From: Phymatolithon calcareum
Taxonomy: Eukaryota; Rhodophyta; Florideophyceae; Hapalidiales
Direction: 5' to 3'
Length of the DNA: 64,000 nt
Assembly (NCBI GenBank): GCA_977006965.1
Contig: OZ345373.1
Span: 620,001 to 684,000, forward strand
Under the pieces are notes generated by a model. It had not been told where the DNA came from and searched no databases. It saw only the letters and a list, made by a program, of their open reading frames with translations. The position numbers and the translations under genes were made by a program. Numbering within the stretch: the stretch's first letter is position 1; every line of letters starts with the position of its first letter. This document shows, piece after piece, positions 9,570-20,387 of the stretch.

Positions 9570-11018
9570 ATGCAGGTTTCAATCCGTCACCATCCTAATC
9601 CGTGCTGTACAGTAGTGCATCAAAGACTCATTCGCCTCCTTGGCATTCTTCGGCTCCTATTTCTCCAATATTCCCCACGACGACGACAGCCCTCGAAAAA
9701 TGGTGCTATCGCCTATGCCCACGCCTCGGATTCGCTATTCCCTTCCGCCATCGCGCCCAATACCAACCTGCAAACTGTCCGCCGGTTGTTAAACCGTCTT
9801 CTGCTATGCTTCTTGCTCCGTGCTGCAGTAATCAGTCCATCTCCTTCCCAACGCAGGACGTATCCGCGGTGCCGGTGCTTGTTTGCATCAGAGCGCGGGA
9901 TCTCCACGCTCTTTCTTCGACCGGAGCTCCTCAGTTCCCGTCGCTGTGTTTTGGTCGAGCCCGACCTCGACAGCACAACCGACATGTTGGCCCGTGCGCT
10001 GATGGGACATATCCAGCACGGGGGCCAGATGTATGTCTTGGGAGTCTAACTCAGCCGCATCGTCCCGCGAGAGATGAATGGCGCACTATTTCTTGACACT
10101 CATATTGCCGTTCGGGTGTAACATCGTGTGGAGGACAGCGGCTTTCTGTGCATCCGGAATTGGTCGCTCAGGAGTTCAACAATTTCCACATTGTATTGTT
10201 CGTCAAGATTGATGTATTCATTGCCACCACTGATATTGCCGAGGAGGCGCGAGCGAGGGAATACGGGTTTGGGCAAAGCTCAGAGGCAGGGAATAATTCG
10301 ACCAGAATTCAGTCCGATTCGAGCTTCATTTGAGTACCGCTGCGTGATGGTTGATTAATATCAACGCAATTTGTGATCGCGGCGTGATGGTGTCCGTTCG
10401 CGAGGTTCGCACCAGCCACCTGTTGAAAAGAAAATTGGACGACGGTACCGGAGCACTCAACACATCGCCACACAAAGCGCATCACGCTGTCCTGTTCGAC
10501 GAACAGGCCCGGGTCTATAATCGCTCCTCTTTTCGCGACAGCTTCGGCGAACGAAAATATCTGCAGCACCGAGCCATCTGTGGTCCCCATACAAAGTTTG
10601 CACGCAGACATCGACAGTTTTGACTGGGCGAACGAGTAAATGACCATTTTGAATTCCGTTAAGCGCTTTCCCGCGAGTGTTGATAATTGTTGGATATTCT
10701 GCCCTTGGGCCGGACGAAGCCGGGATATGCGTCGTGATTTGATAGAAGCTATTGCGTACCGGGAAGTAATCAGTTTCGCGGCGACCGCCGTGCGGTCTGG
10801 GACGAATCCGGCCTCGTTTGTGAGATTGAGAGGTGGAGGGAATCTTGACGGATTGATGACGAATGGCTTGCATGACATGGCTGGTCCTGGGAGGACGATG
10901 TGCTTTGCTTTCCTCACCTGGTTTTTGAGTTGATTCTGCACCCCTGCGATGCAATTGCACTGTAATGAAAAATGGGGAGGAGCGCAACTGTATCATACGG
11001 ACGAGGCGCTGTTGGGGT
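9570..11018. other. Region with overlapping open frames, no supported gene
   Basis: Several frames of 90-210 codons overlap on both strands. The longest is minus 10309-10941, which includes MSACKLCMGTTDGSVLQIFSF. None has a recognised domain and most lack an ATG near the frame start. It may be a decayed gene; with the minus-strand frame at 11019-11363 it could represent one degraded minus-strand gene. Confidence 0.3.
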
Positions 11019-11363
11019 TCATTGAGGGCGCGAATCACGTGGCCGTTTCCTCCGCAAACATGGCATAGTCGGCCTACAATAGTTCATCAATTGGCCTCCG
11101 AAGATGTGGGCATACTTTAGGTGGAGAAGCCACGATTGCTCCCTTCGCTTCAAAACTGCCTGAAACTTAAAGTTGGTGAACGTGCCGGGATCCACAATTT
11201 CGACAGTCAATTCACCGGTCAGGGAATGTGGATCCGCGTGGCCGAGATTTGTGTCGTCGTCCTTCATGTACGAGCTGGGTGTGTACTTCGCGCCGACGAC
11301 ATCACCGATAAGCTCTCGTTTGACGATTCTTAATTCACTGCCGCTTCGCTTCTTGGTGACCAT
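11019..11363 (-). CDS. Hypothetical small protein (114 aa), uncertain
   Basis: ATG 11363 (MVTKKRSGSELRIVKREL) to stop 11019. Composition is protein-like, with alternating hydrophobic and charged residues (LTGELTVEIVDPGTFTNFKF suggests beta strands). No family is recognised. The next minus-strand frame starts 78 bp downstream in another phase, so this could be the front of a broken gene. Confidence 0.25.
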   Translation of the reverse strand: MVTKKRSGSELRIVKRELIGDVVGAKYTPSSYMKDDDTNLGHADPHSLTGELTVEIVDPGTFTNFKFQAVLKRREQSWLLHLKYAHIFGGQLMNYCRPTMPCLRRKRPRDSRPQ

Positions 11364-11459
11364 GGTGAAATTTTTATTTGGGATCGTGACGAGCAAGTTT
11401 GATGCGTGCAACAACTCATTTGAGCAACGTTAGTGGATCGTTTAATTTTCGATCTGCCC

Positions 11460-11828
11460 ATGGCAATTACATACCGCAGCCGTGACATTTGCAGAGCCCT
11501 CCATGAGCAGCTAGGTCTGCGAGATGTAAAGCGTGGTCAGTTTGTCAAGAAACATACCCTGCCCAAAATGAAAATCCCAAGCCGTTCAATGATTTTGGTC
11601 GTTGGACCGCTCCAGCGCGACAACAGAGTGCTTATTATCGAAAAGAAGATTAATGAAGATCTTCGCGACGACATCCGATTTGACCTTCGAGAGCAGTTGC
11701 AAAGTGCTGTGCTTGCGCTCCACTTGGACCTTTTCAATGACAAGTCGCTTCTTGACGTGCAGGGTGCCGAAACTTTTACCTACGACTCGCGCATACTCGC
11801 TTGTCTCACCATATTCAATGACTGCTGA
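11460..11828 (+). CDS. Hypothetical small protein (122 aa), uncertain
   Basis: ATG 11460 (MAITYRSRDICRALHEQLG) to stop 11828. It diverges from the minus-strand frame ending upstream. It contains a charged stretch EKKINEDLRDDIRFDLREQL, plausibly helical. No homologue recognised; codon pattern is not decisive. Confidence 0.25.
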   Translation: MAITYRSRDICRALHEQLGLRDVKRGQFVKKHTLPKMKIPSRSMILVVGPLQRDNRVLIIEKKINEDLRDDIRFDLREQLQSAVLALHLDLFNDKSLLDVQGAETFTYDSRILACLTIFNDC

Positions 11829-11974
11829 GACAAGATTTACTCCCGCATTGTGTTGTCTTTAACCGTGGCGTCATGTCACAAATCTAGCGCGCGCGCATGG
11901 TGAAAAGCTCCAGGCGTGTTTCATGGTCTTTCACATCAAGCAGTGGGGGCGATTTGCTGGATGGCAGTGACGGT

Positions 11975-12450
11975 AGGTCAAACGCGCGGGGGTTTGAATT
12001 TGCGGCGAGCGAGAAGTAAGATGAATGTGAATAATGCGGGGCTATCGCTTTGCGAGAAGCGAAGTGAGTGGCGAGCGCTGATCTCACCTGTGTTGTTTGG
12101 GGCTTTTCTTTCAAGTGTTGACGAGTTGCTAGGTGGAAACGACCGCAGTTCAGGCGTGCGGGGACTTGAGTTTGGGTGAACAAAGAATGAGACCCGTGCG
12201 AATATTGCGAAGCTATCGCATTGCGAGAAGCAAAGTGAGTGGCGAGCGCTGACCGCAACTACGTTTGTTTGGGGCTTTTCCGTCAAGTGTGGACGAGTTG
12301 CTAGGTAGCAGCGACGGCAGTTCAGGCGTGCGATGGCTTAAGCTTGAGTGAACGAGAAGTGAGACGCGTACGAATATCGCGCGGCTATCGCATTGCGAGA
12401 AGTGAAGTGGGCGACGAGTGCTGACCTCATCTGTGTTTGTTTGCTGGCGG
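11975..12450. repeat. Tandem repeat, 171-bp period, about 2.7 units
   Basis: The landmark GCTATCGC(A/T)TTGCGAGAAG occurs at 12041, 12212 and 12383, exactly 171 bp apart. Flanking phrases such as GTTTGGGGCTTTTC and GACGAGTTGCTAGGT recur at the same interval. Units are moderately diverged. Because 171 is a multiple of three, frames stay open across it on both strands, which explains the spurious ORFs here. Confidence 0.85.
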
Positions 12451-13093
12451 CGGAGAAGATCATCCTGGAGCTGGTGCGGTATAGCCAATGCTGTCTTGTT
12501 TTGATGCTGACGTGTAGCGCGATGAACTGAGAGCCAGGACATTGGAGTTTTCGTTGACAAATTCAAACAACAGGCAACTTTGCACAGGCTCGTAGGACAA
12601 AGGAAATAAGTAAGAGCAGGTAAGAGCAGTCAATAAGTCAATGAATGCGTCGAGCAACTCTGCTGGATGGCAAACACCTCTTTGGCGCACGTCGCACAGC
12701 TGTACTACTGACCCTGCACTAAACGATACGGCAATTCTAGGTACATGTCACCCCGTTGCCGGTCGTGATTGTCCCGGAAGCGTAGCAACGGTGGTTTGAT
12801 GGATTCGTTTTTCATTCCTTATAGCAAATTTGTGCAACATTCTGTAAAGAATCACTTGTGCATCGGACGAACTGGAAAATTAAGTTTTCTCTAGAGCAAG
12901 TGCACGCTATTCCCTGATATAATGTATCCATCAATTGGAAGACTTAATAAAAGCTGGGACACATAAAGCGGAACGGGGAACGTCCAACTGCCTTCTGCTG
13001 CACATAATTAGTAGTCCTGCTGCCCGCCAACCCGGAATGATTGTCAATTTTCTTTATTTCTTCCAATGTTAAGACCACAATTGCACTATTGAT
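12451..13093. other. Gene-free 3' flank of the Sel1 gene
   Basis: No gene seen; AT-rich toward 12830-13080. It probably contains the 3' end of the minus-strand transcript. Confidence 0.4.
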
Positions 13094-16000
13094 TCAAGAA
13101 TTCACGCCAAGCACTATCATTTGAGTTTCAGAACGAGCGCTCTGTAGGAGCTCTTCTGCTCGAAAGGGATCAGCAGCAACTCCATCCGCACCATCTCGTA
13201 GTAATTTCGACAAGCTGTACATTGCCGCCCCACGAATTCGCAATTTCACTCTGCCATCAGGCTGTGCTGGCAAACCCTCAACGCCAGAGTTGAGCAAATG
13301 CCGTATATTGAAAACAGAAATCCCGCTACCGGCTTCGTTCATAGCACGCGTGTAGAGCTCGTGTGCACGAACCGGTTCTTTCGATACGCCGTTCGCGCCA
13401 AAGTGCAGTAAGAGTGCAAGGCTGTACATTGCATCTGCGGATCCAGTACTTTCGATCACACTCGTGTACAGCTCGAGAGCACGAGAAGCGTCAGCCTCCA
13501 GAGCGTTAGTGCCATGATGAAGCAGCTCAGCAAGTTCAGTCTTTGCACGTACATAATCGCCCTTCTCGATGGCACGGTTGTACAGTTCTGCGGCACGATG
13601 CGGGTTTGCCGGAACGCCTTCAGCGCCCTCTTCGAGCAAGTTTGCAAGATTGCACATGGCATCCACATGGTCGCCCTCCTCGATGGCACGGTTGTACAGC
13701 TCTGCTGCACGATACGCATTTGCCGCAACCCCTTCCGCGCCCGTTGTGAGCATGTTTGCGAGGTTGAACATGGCCGGCACAAGGTCACCCTCCTCGATGG
13801 CGCGATTGTACAGCTCTGCTGCACGATACGCATTTGCCGCAACCCCTTCCGCGCCCGTTGTGAGCATGTTTGCGAGGTTGATCATGGCCGGCACAAGGTC
13901 GCCCTCCTCGATGGCGCGATTGTACAGCTCTGCTGCACGATACGCATTTGCCGCAACCCCTTCCGCGCCCGTTGTGAGCATGTTTGCGAGGTTGAACATC
14001 GCCGGCACAAGGTCGCCCTCCTCGATGGCGCGATTGTACAGCTCTGCTGCACGATACGCATTTGCCGCAACCCCTTCCGCGCCCGTTGTGAGCATGTTTG
14101 CGAGGTTGATCATGGCCCCCACATGGTCGCCCTCCTCGATGGCGCGATTGTACAGCTCTGCTGCACGATACGCATTTGCCGCAACCCCTTCCGCGCCCGT
14201 TGTGAGCATGTTTGCGAGGTTGAACATGGCATCCACATCGTCGCCCTCCTCGATGGCGCGATTGTACAGCTCTGCTGCACGATACGCATTTGCCGCAACC
14301 CCTTCCGCGCCCCTTTTGAGCATGTTTGCGAGTGTGTTCATTGCGTTGACGGCGTGGTTGTTCAGGTATGCAGTACGATGATGGTTTTTAGTCCCAACTC
14401 TTTGCATCTGGTCGCGCAAGTTGTCACCATGCGCGATCACATTTTCATTAAGCGCAATCGCTATCGCAAATCCTTCTTCCGTGGTCACGTCCAGTGTGTA
14501 GTCCAGTGCATCGGTGCATGCAAATTTATTATCGCCTTTTGATATCTTATTGAAGTGCACAATAGAGCGTCCAAGAGCCGCAATGGCCCTCTCTCTTCTG
14601 TCGACCTTCAGAAATGAGAACAACATGACACAAAAGGCGGCGTAAGCCGCTGCAACGGATGCCTCATACATCGATTCATTGAGCACATATTCAAATTGCT
14701 TCTCAATGAGAGCCACCCATTTCTCGTCTTTAAATTGGTTTCTCATGGCTCTACGGGAGCCACCTTGCAACACGCCCGCATTTCGAGGCAAATAGAAACC
14801 CTCGATTAGCCTCACAGCGTCCTGCGCTACTTTCTTGCTTGGACCTCTTTGAAATAGAATTTGAAGCGCCTTTCCGAGCGCATCACCGTCTCCCATTTCC
14901 GTAATCGCAATTTCATATAGCGTCAGTGCCATGTCTAGATCTTCTTTTCCTCCAGATTCCACAAGACGGTTTGCACGGATTCGAATATCTTCATCAACTC
15001 TCCACGGTGATCTGTTTGTCGTTTCTTCACTTTGGCTAAAGCCACGCAAAACCGCCACGACAATCAGGGACGCATGTTTCAGACACTTCTTATCAGCATC
15101 AGCGTATGAAACTGGTGCAGATATCCGAGTTGGGAAATCAAAAATAGTCCTTGTGTCACGTAAAAGCTCTGCTTCAACTTTGATGGGCACGGAGTTTTGT
15201 ACCTTCATAATAAATCCTCGGCTTCTCATCTCATACATGGATATATCTGATCGTGTCGGTAACCATCCATCCCATATCCTCATTTTCCCAGTTCCTGCTT
15301 CAGATGCATCCAACAACGATATCCCAGACGAAATTCTTCTTCTCGTCCGGCAAACTGACCAGGAAGCATGCCCAATTTCCGCTTTTGATTTTTCCGCTCC
15401 CGCCAGTCGACCTCCAAACGCATCACGCCACGCTTCCCACGCAAACCTCTCGCTAGTCGATTCGCCTACTCGCACCTTTGCATTGATTGATATTGTGGAC
15501 CCGTTGCCTTGTCTCGAAAATCTTATCACGACTTGCACATCTTGAGGGCCGCATACAGCTCGAAAGACAGCTTCGTAGTTTTCAATGTTGAAGTATGCCA
15601 CATCAATATTCTTGGGGTCAACATCGATAACACAGCTGTCCCGTTGTGTTGAAACGCCATGACATCCGTCTTCCCCAGTCCACTCACGTACGTTCGCACA
15701 GATTGCAGGAAATGATAGCACGCACAGCATCATAGCCTCCATTTCACTGGGTGATACCCCCTCTTGTGGTAGTCCTTCTTGCAAATGATTTTGAAGCTCC
15801 CACAGTAACCGCATATGCACAAACCGTTCTTCCACATATTTCTTGCTTTGCAGGCCGACAAGTAGCTGCTGCAAGTCATTACTTGCTGAGAATTCAATGT
15901 CATTTGATGCGACTATTTTCGGTTCCCAGACATTGGCAGCTGCACCTTGGTTGTGTTCAGCCCACGTCGCTAAGGAGCTTCGCAGGTTTTCCATACTGCA

Positions 16001-17101
16001 ACCCATGAATGACATAGACTTGTCAAAGTGCCAAAACTCCGGCTCTACAACTGTAAGCTGCAACAGGAATCTTTGTCTTTCCAAATCTTCGTTTTCTTTC
16101 CACACGTTTTCCGTCACAAATCCTGCATTAGAAACAGCTTCAATTTCGCCTGCTTCCTCCTGTCCCTCCTCTCCATCCATTGCGCCGTCCGCATGGTCCA
16201 CCATACATTTCTTCTTCAAACTGGATATCTTTGATTCCACATACGCTGTCTGCTCTCCCATGCATAGTGCCATCCAATTGTCAATGTGTGCGCTGACCTC
16301 GGAGACCTGCCTGTTTCCCCGCAAAACTCGTCCAATTGTGTTTCGCAACAACGGTCCCGACAGCACGTCATAAAAGGCTTGTGCACCACGAGCAAATCCA
16401 AGCTGACTGGCCAAGTTCTTTGCAGGCAGACCCACTTCATCGTCACGATCACCCTTGTCATCCATACTTCCATTGTCCTGTTTGTTCACAACGCTCCTGC
16501 TCCATCGACCGACATTTAGGAATATCGCCAGCCATTCCAGTTCCGCCACTCCGAAATCAATCGCTTTCTCTCCGATATCGGCCGGCATGTCATCTCGTGC
16601 ACGAACGAGCTTCCCCGCAAACTTTTGATAACTGTAGTGTTCACAACCTTCCCGATCTGTTTTCGCCAGATTATGTGGCATTTCGAATGGAAGACCTTTT
16701 CCGTTTTCGCATGCACGTCTGAAGAACTCCTGCTTGTTGAACGTTCCTTTGCGTAGCATGGGATAGTTGTCCCATTCTTTGAAGCTCAAGAAACTATGAC
16801 CAGCATCTCGGTCAACATCTTCATCGCTTTCACCATCGACGCTCACGCCATTTTCTTTCCTCGCTTTTCCAGTCTTCCGACAGTGAAGAGCAGCACTCAT
16901 AAGCACTTCTGTTACAAACCCATCTCGAACATTCTCGTAGCTCGCCCCATCATTGTCCTGTGATTCTCCACTGCTTGCTTTCTTCATGTCCGTCAACCAT
17001 TCAGGCAAGGCGTTTGCAACGAGAACAGTGGCCCAACGAAGCCAGATCTCCTCCGCCTCTTTGGGTTCCATATGGAGTCCCCGACCAGCACGAGACATGG
17101 A
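13094..17101 (-). CDS. Large Sel1-like repeat protein (1335 aa)
   Basis: The first in-frame ATG is at 17101 (MSRAGRGLHMEPKEAEE); the frame itself is open about 90 bases further up. Residues 1 to about 930 match nothing I recognise. The C-terminal third is a solenoid of roughly ten Sel1-like repeats of 38 residues, with consensus GAEGVAANAYRAAELYNRAI followed by a variable EEGD-xx-AM-NLANML segment. Six central units are almost identical at the DNA level; the outer ones (HHGTNALEAD, HFGANGVSKE, RDGADGVAAD) are diverged. Sel1 repeats are helical protein-interaction scaffolds related to TPR. The stop of the upstream membrane-protein frame (17110) is only eight bases from this ATG and the two frames overlap, so both may be one gene split by a frameshift. 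Role unknown; membrane-associated scaffold is a guess from this context. Confidence 0.8.
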   Translation of the reverse strand, partial: SMSRAGRGLHMEPKEAEEIWLRWATVLVANALPEWLTDMKKASSGESQDNDGASYENVRDGFVTEVLMSAALHCRKTGKARKENGVSVDGESDEDVDRDAGHSFLSFKEWDNYPMLRKGTFNKQEFFRRACENGKGLPFEMPHNLAKTDREGCEHYSYQKFAGKLVRARDDMPADIGEKAIDFGVAELEWLAIFLNVGRWSRSVVNKQDNGSMDDKGDRDDEVGLPAKNLASQLGFARGAQAFYDVLSGPLLRNTIGRVLRGNRQVSEVSAHIDNWMALCMGEQTAYVESKISSLKKKCMVDHADGAMDGEEGQEEAGEIEAVSNAGFVTENVWKENEDLERQRFLLQLTVVEPEFWHFDKSMSFMGCSMENLRSSLATWAEHNQGAAANVWEPKIVASNDIEFSASNDLQQLLVGLQSKKYVEERFVHMRLLWELQNHLQEGLPQEGVSPSEMEAMMLCVLSFPAICANVREWTGEDGCHGVSTQRDSCVIDVDPKNIDVAYFNIENYEAVFRAVCGPQDVQVVIRFSRQGNGSTISINAKVRVGESTSERFAWEAWRDAFGGRLAGAEKSKAEIGHASWSVCRTRRRISSGISLLDASEAGTGKMRIWDGWLPTRSDISMYEMRSRGFIMKVQNSVPIKVEAELLRDTRTIFDFPTRISAPVSYADADKKCLKHASLIVVAVLRGFSQSEETTNRSPWRVDEDIRIRANRLVESGGKEDLDMALTLYEIAITEMGDGDALGKALQILFQRGPSKKVAQDAVRLIEGFYLPRNAGVLQGGSRRAMRNQFKDEKWVALIEKQFEYVLNESMYEASVAAAYAAFCVMLFSFLKVDRRERAIAALGRSIVHFNKISKGDNKFACTDALDYTLDVTTEEGFAIAIALNENVIAHGDNLRDQMQRVGTKNHHRTAYLNNHAVNAMNTLANMLKRGAEGVAANAYRAAELYNRAIEEGDDVDAMFNLANMLTTGAEGVAANAYRAAELYNRAIEEGDHVGAMINLANMLTTGAEGVAANAYRAAELYNRAIEEGDLVPAMFNLANMLTTGAEGVAANAYRAAELYNRAIEEGDLVPAMINLANMLTTGAEGVAANAYRAAELYNRAIEEGDLVPAMFNLANMLTTGAEGVAANAYRAAELYNRAIEEGDHVDAMCNLANLLEEGAEGVPANPHRAAELYNRAIEKGDYVRAKTELAELLHHGTNALEADASRALELYTSVIESTGSADAMYSLALLLHFGANGVSKEPVRAHELYTRAMNEAGSGISVFNIRHLLNSGVEGLPAQPDGRVKLRIRGAAMYSLSKLLRDGADGVAADPFRAEELLQSARSETQMIVLGVNS
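13676..14345. repeat. Coding tandem repeat, 114-bp unit, about six near-identical copies
   Basis: CTCCTCGATGG(C) recurs every 114 bp (cgatgg at 13681, 13795, 13909 and so on to about 14251). Each unit encodes one 38-residue Sel1-like repeat. Differences are concentrated in a few codons (DHVDA, DLVPA, DHVGA), indicating recent expansion or gene conversion. Confidence 0.92.
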
Positions 17102-17109
17102 GCGCGCTT

Positions 17110-17730
17110 TTACGACCGACCACAGAATTTGAGGCACGAGCAGAGCACTTCGCACAGTGTACCAAATTTGATACCGATTCGCTTCAGGAAGGGACTACTT
17201 TCAAGCTCCTTTCTCTCCGCAATTGAAAGATATCGAAGGCGGCATCGCACCTCGCCTTCCGTAAGCCTGTTATCGATTATTAAATCGTTAACTTTCACTT
17301 TATCAATTTCTTCATCCGAGCCGCCCTCATTATCGCCTTTGTCGTCCTGCTTCATCCCGTACCCGAGTGACATCATGGACTTCCGCGACTCTACATACCA
17401 TTCCTTGAATATCTGCAGCTGCCAAAGGCCCCAGATCGTCCGCGACATGTGAAGAAGTGCAAACATGAGTGCCACCAGACCTGCATTCATCTCGTTATAG
17501 TCGCCGGTCTTGAACTGGAAGAACATGTAGACAGGCATGTACGCCATCGGCAAAATCACGGCGCGGAGGTGAAAAATACCCCGTTCGCGCGTATCGCCAA
17601 TAGACTTCCAAGACGAAGATATGAAGTCGTTTGCCATTAGCGCACTCCAGATCGCTATTACCAGAACATAGGCGACAAACGAGAACCAGTAATTCCCCGT
17701 TACATTCTTGAAGAACTCCGTCCCGGCCAT
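17110..17730 (-). CDS. Small multi-pass membrane protein (206 aa)
   Basis: ATG 17730 (MAGTEFFKNVTGNYWFSF) to TAA at 17110. Predicted membrane segments are at about 14-32 (FVAYVLVIAIWSALM), 55-72 (LRAVILPMAYMPVYMFF) and 80-100. A charged cytoplasmic-like tail follows (KQDDKGDNEGGSDEEIDKVK, then LRYLSIAERKELESS). A second copy starts at 581. The frame just downstream on the same strand encodes the Sel1-repeat protein, with ends 8 bp apart. A frameshift in 17113-17190 would fuse them into a membrane-anchored Sel1 protein. Family not recognised. Confidence 0.65.
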   Translation of the reverse strand: MAGTEFFKNVTGNYWFSFVAYVLVIAIWSALMANDFISSSWKSIGDTRERGIFHLRAVILPMAYMPVYMFFQFKTGDYNEMNAGLVALMFALLHMSRTIWGLWQLQIFKEWYVESRKSMMSLGYGMKQDDKGDNEGGSDEEIDKVKVNDLIIDNRLTEGEVRCRLRYLSIAERKELESSPFLKRIGIKFGTLCEVLCSCLKFCGRS

Positions 17731-18170
17731 CGCTTGTGGTATTGGCGAGCCTACGCAATGAATTCGGAGTGTCGTAAGCAAGTTTGAACTCTGCAGCTAT
17801 CCCGAGGAACGTTTTGAGTTGCACAGATTGCCGCCCTTGCTCTCTGGGATGAGCCAGCTGCAGCCGAGATCACCAAACGCGTAAATTATATGATACAGAA
17901 TTCTGATCATGATTGTGCGTTTATCATACACTTTCCTAGGCAAGTGCGCCAATAAAGGAAGAGAGAATGACAGTTGTTGACCTTTCATATTGCGTGGGCA
18001 GGGCTTCTGTTGCGAGATTCCACTGGCGGGACCGAAAATGGTCCCATTGGACCATTTTCGCTCCCACCAATGTAATCAAGTGCGAACATATCGTCCTTGA
18101 ATTATAATTCACGGACCGTATGTTCGCACCGGGGGGAGGGTTGCGGGAAAATGCGTAATCAGTAGATTCC
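17177..18170. repeat. Segmental duplication, copy 2
   Basis: Pairs with 1-1012. It is interrupted at ATTCC (18166-18170) by the LTR retrotransposon and resumes at 25261-25271, where it reads ATTCCTTCTCA like 2653-2663. It preserves the empty site of the hAT-like element found in copy 1. Confidence 0.88.
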
Positions 18171-18478
18171 TGTCGGTCAAAAACCGTGAAAAATGGTCGG
18201 GATGAAAAACAAGATCTAGTGACCCTGTCCTTTACTTCTTCCCTGCCGAGTCTGCTAGTCAGAACTTCGGCAGGGCCTTATGTAGAGAAAAGGAGTGCTG
18301 CCTAATTGCAGCACTCGGTAGTCACAAGTCATGTGCTACCCATGATGTGAAACGGTAAAACTAGTATCAGTTGAATTGTGCTTAGGAGTGTGCTCGTAAA
18401 GTGTCACCTTGGGAAAACCATCGTACATCGGAACAATCATGTACCGTGTTGATGTAGTATTGACAGTGACCCAAGACA
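18171..18478 (-). repeat. 3' LTR of the copia element
   Basis: Begins TGTCGGTCAAAAACC and ends CCCAAGACA on the plus strand (TG...CA). Differences from the other LTR: one near the start, two in GTGTGCTCG, one in CATCGTACA, one in the terminal GACA. Confidence 0.95.
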
Positions 18479-18587
18479 CTCGACCTCTTTTCTAAACACC
18501 TGAAACCGGTGAAAAAAATTGAAAAAAATTGAAACAAAGACAAAAAAGAAACAAAAGAGAGAAACATATTCTAAACATTACTAGTTT

Positions 18588-18848
18588 CTATTTCTCCGGT
18601 ATGATCCACTGATTGACCGGGTGTGAGATACGTCCAGTGGACATGAGATCTTGAAGCATAGTGGCACTTGCGTTCTTCTTTGTAAAAACATCGGCTAAAT
18701 TGTGCTTTGAAGTCACATGAGCGACGTTAGATAGATCGCCCTTAGTGTAGCTCTCGCGAATCGCGGAAATATCGATCAGTATTCTTTTCTCTGCGACGGT
18801 ACTAAGCTTTGTGATAGTATCGAAGAGGCATTTCGAATCGCTAAACAA
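18588..18848 (-). pseudogene. RNase H, C-terminal part, shifted frame
   Basis: Contains FSDSKCLFDTITK and the copia-type end HNLADVFTKKNA. It continues the RNase H frame above after a one-base phase change near 18840. Confidence 0.8.
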
Positions 18849-19520
18849 GACAGTAGATACTTTTCTACACAGTATAGGTCATGTGCTAAAGCAAGCACAA
18901 AGTCAAGGCAATGGGTGAAAGCCATGACTTCTGCTCCCAGAATGGAGCGAGTAACGCGCTGTGATTTCCATGAACCGTAGTGGATTATCGCAGCGTTGTT
19001 ATGTTTGTCCTTGAGGAGAACAATGAAACCAATCTGCGAAGAAAGGTCAGGATTGTTGGCAAAAGATGCGTCAGAGTGTCCTGCTATATAGACGGATGGG
19101 AGATCAAGGGGGACATAAACCATATGTGCTGGAATATGTAGTTTTTGAATAGCTTTGTTCAGAGCATTCGTGTGTTTAGCCGTGCAATGCTCTGACTTGA
19201 TTTGAGATAGCTGAGCATTGTCGAAGGAAACTTCGGGTCTTGTGCCAGTCACGGCATAAGATACTTGTCCACGACCAGAAGCAAATTTCTTGGCCATACC
19301 TTTGTCTTCAGAAAATTCTACAGACTTTAGGCTCTTGCAATATTCGTCTTGATGTAGAATGAATCCTCCTGAGTCGTGTTTGTCGATATGGAAACCATTG
19401 AAATTGATGGGGAGAGAGTTCGTCCTTGGCTTGCATTCAAAACGACTTGACTTTTCGTTTTCCAGAGCTCTAAAATCAGAAGATCCACCTCCCAGGGTAT
19501 CGTCGACTTGGGTGACCCTG
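18776..19520 (-). pseudogene. Reverse transcriptase end and RNase H of the copia element
   Basis: From about 19520 the frame reads TQVDDTLGGG, the catalytic xxDD box of reverse transcriptase. The connection segment TGTRPEVSFDNAQLSQ follows, then RNase H with HSDASFANN and GSWKSQRVTRSILGAEVMAF. It is out of phase with the main RT frame and with the RNase H end. Confidence 0.85.
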
Positions 19521-20387
19521 AATACCTTCGACGATTGATCCTACAACTTTGTAGAATAGGCAGGGGTCAAGAACAGATGATTGCATATCGAGGTCTTCAG
19601 TATGCCAATCACTAAATGTCGGCCACCAGTATCCAGGAGAGTCTCCAAGACCATACTGTGCTTTGATTGCTCGAAGGATGGTTCCGGGAGGTGCTCCAAT
19701 GCGCTGAAGGACATTTTCAGCTTTCGGTGGGCGAACGTAAACAGTTCGGCGAAGTGGATCGTCACTTTGAAGGAAGGCCTGAGATATGTCTCGACTCCAG
19801 ATATCAAAACCATGAGAAGCAATAAGTGACAAGGCGAGGCGGATGGAAGATTTAAGAACCGTTGGAGCTTCATTGACGATACGCGGTTTTTCAGGATCCA
19901 TGTGACCAAGAATGACCAACCGAGCTTTGTATTGTTGATCCGGTTGTTCAAAGTTCTTGATTGTCAGGACAAATCGAGACTGAAGAATAGTGGCATCTTC
20001 GGGTAAGTCACTTTCTTGGACAAACTCATAAGTTCCCTTCTTGACGAGTTGTTCAACTTCCGAGTTCTTCGCATCGTCAAAGCGAGGATCTTTCTTGTTA
20101 TGAACCAGAACTGTGGCAAAAATTGATGATGTCCCATTCTCGTAAAGTCGGGCGACTTCACTTTCTGCAAGCGTTGAAGATAGAAACGCTTGAGAGATGT
20201 CGATGATAGGGGCTTCCAAATGCTGAGGGATAGCTCCGAACTGAGCTTGGAGATTATTAAGCTCAGAAATTATATCATTTGGAACATTTGATTCCGGATT
20301 GTTTTCGGAATGCGTCATGTTTTCATCGGGGTGAGCCCTTTTGACAACAGACGTCGAAAAAGGTTTGATATTATTTCCAACTTGCAC
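19476..20387 (-). pseudogene. Reverse transcriptase, N-terminal and middle part
   Basis: Shows the copia RT blocks: FVLTIKN, KARLVILGHMDPEK, WSRDISQAFLQSD, TVYVRPPKAEN, AQYGLGDSPGYW and DPCLFYK. The frame runs past the catalytic box in the wrong phase at about 19520, so the element cannot make an unbroken RT from this sequence as given. Confidence 0.88.

Noticed and set aside
11975-12450. 171-bp tandem repeat as a centromeric satellite
   Set aside because: Only about 2.7 diverged copies; the period matching primate alpha satellite is coincidence.
13514-14542. Long plus-strand frames of 270-342 codons opposite the Sel1 repeats
   Set aside because: Antisense shadows of the 114-bp coding repeat; Cys/Arg-rich periodic sequence without domain, while the minus strand encodes clear Sel1 repeats.
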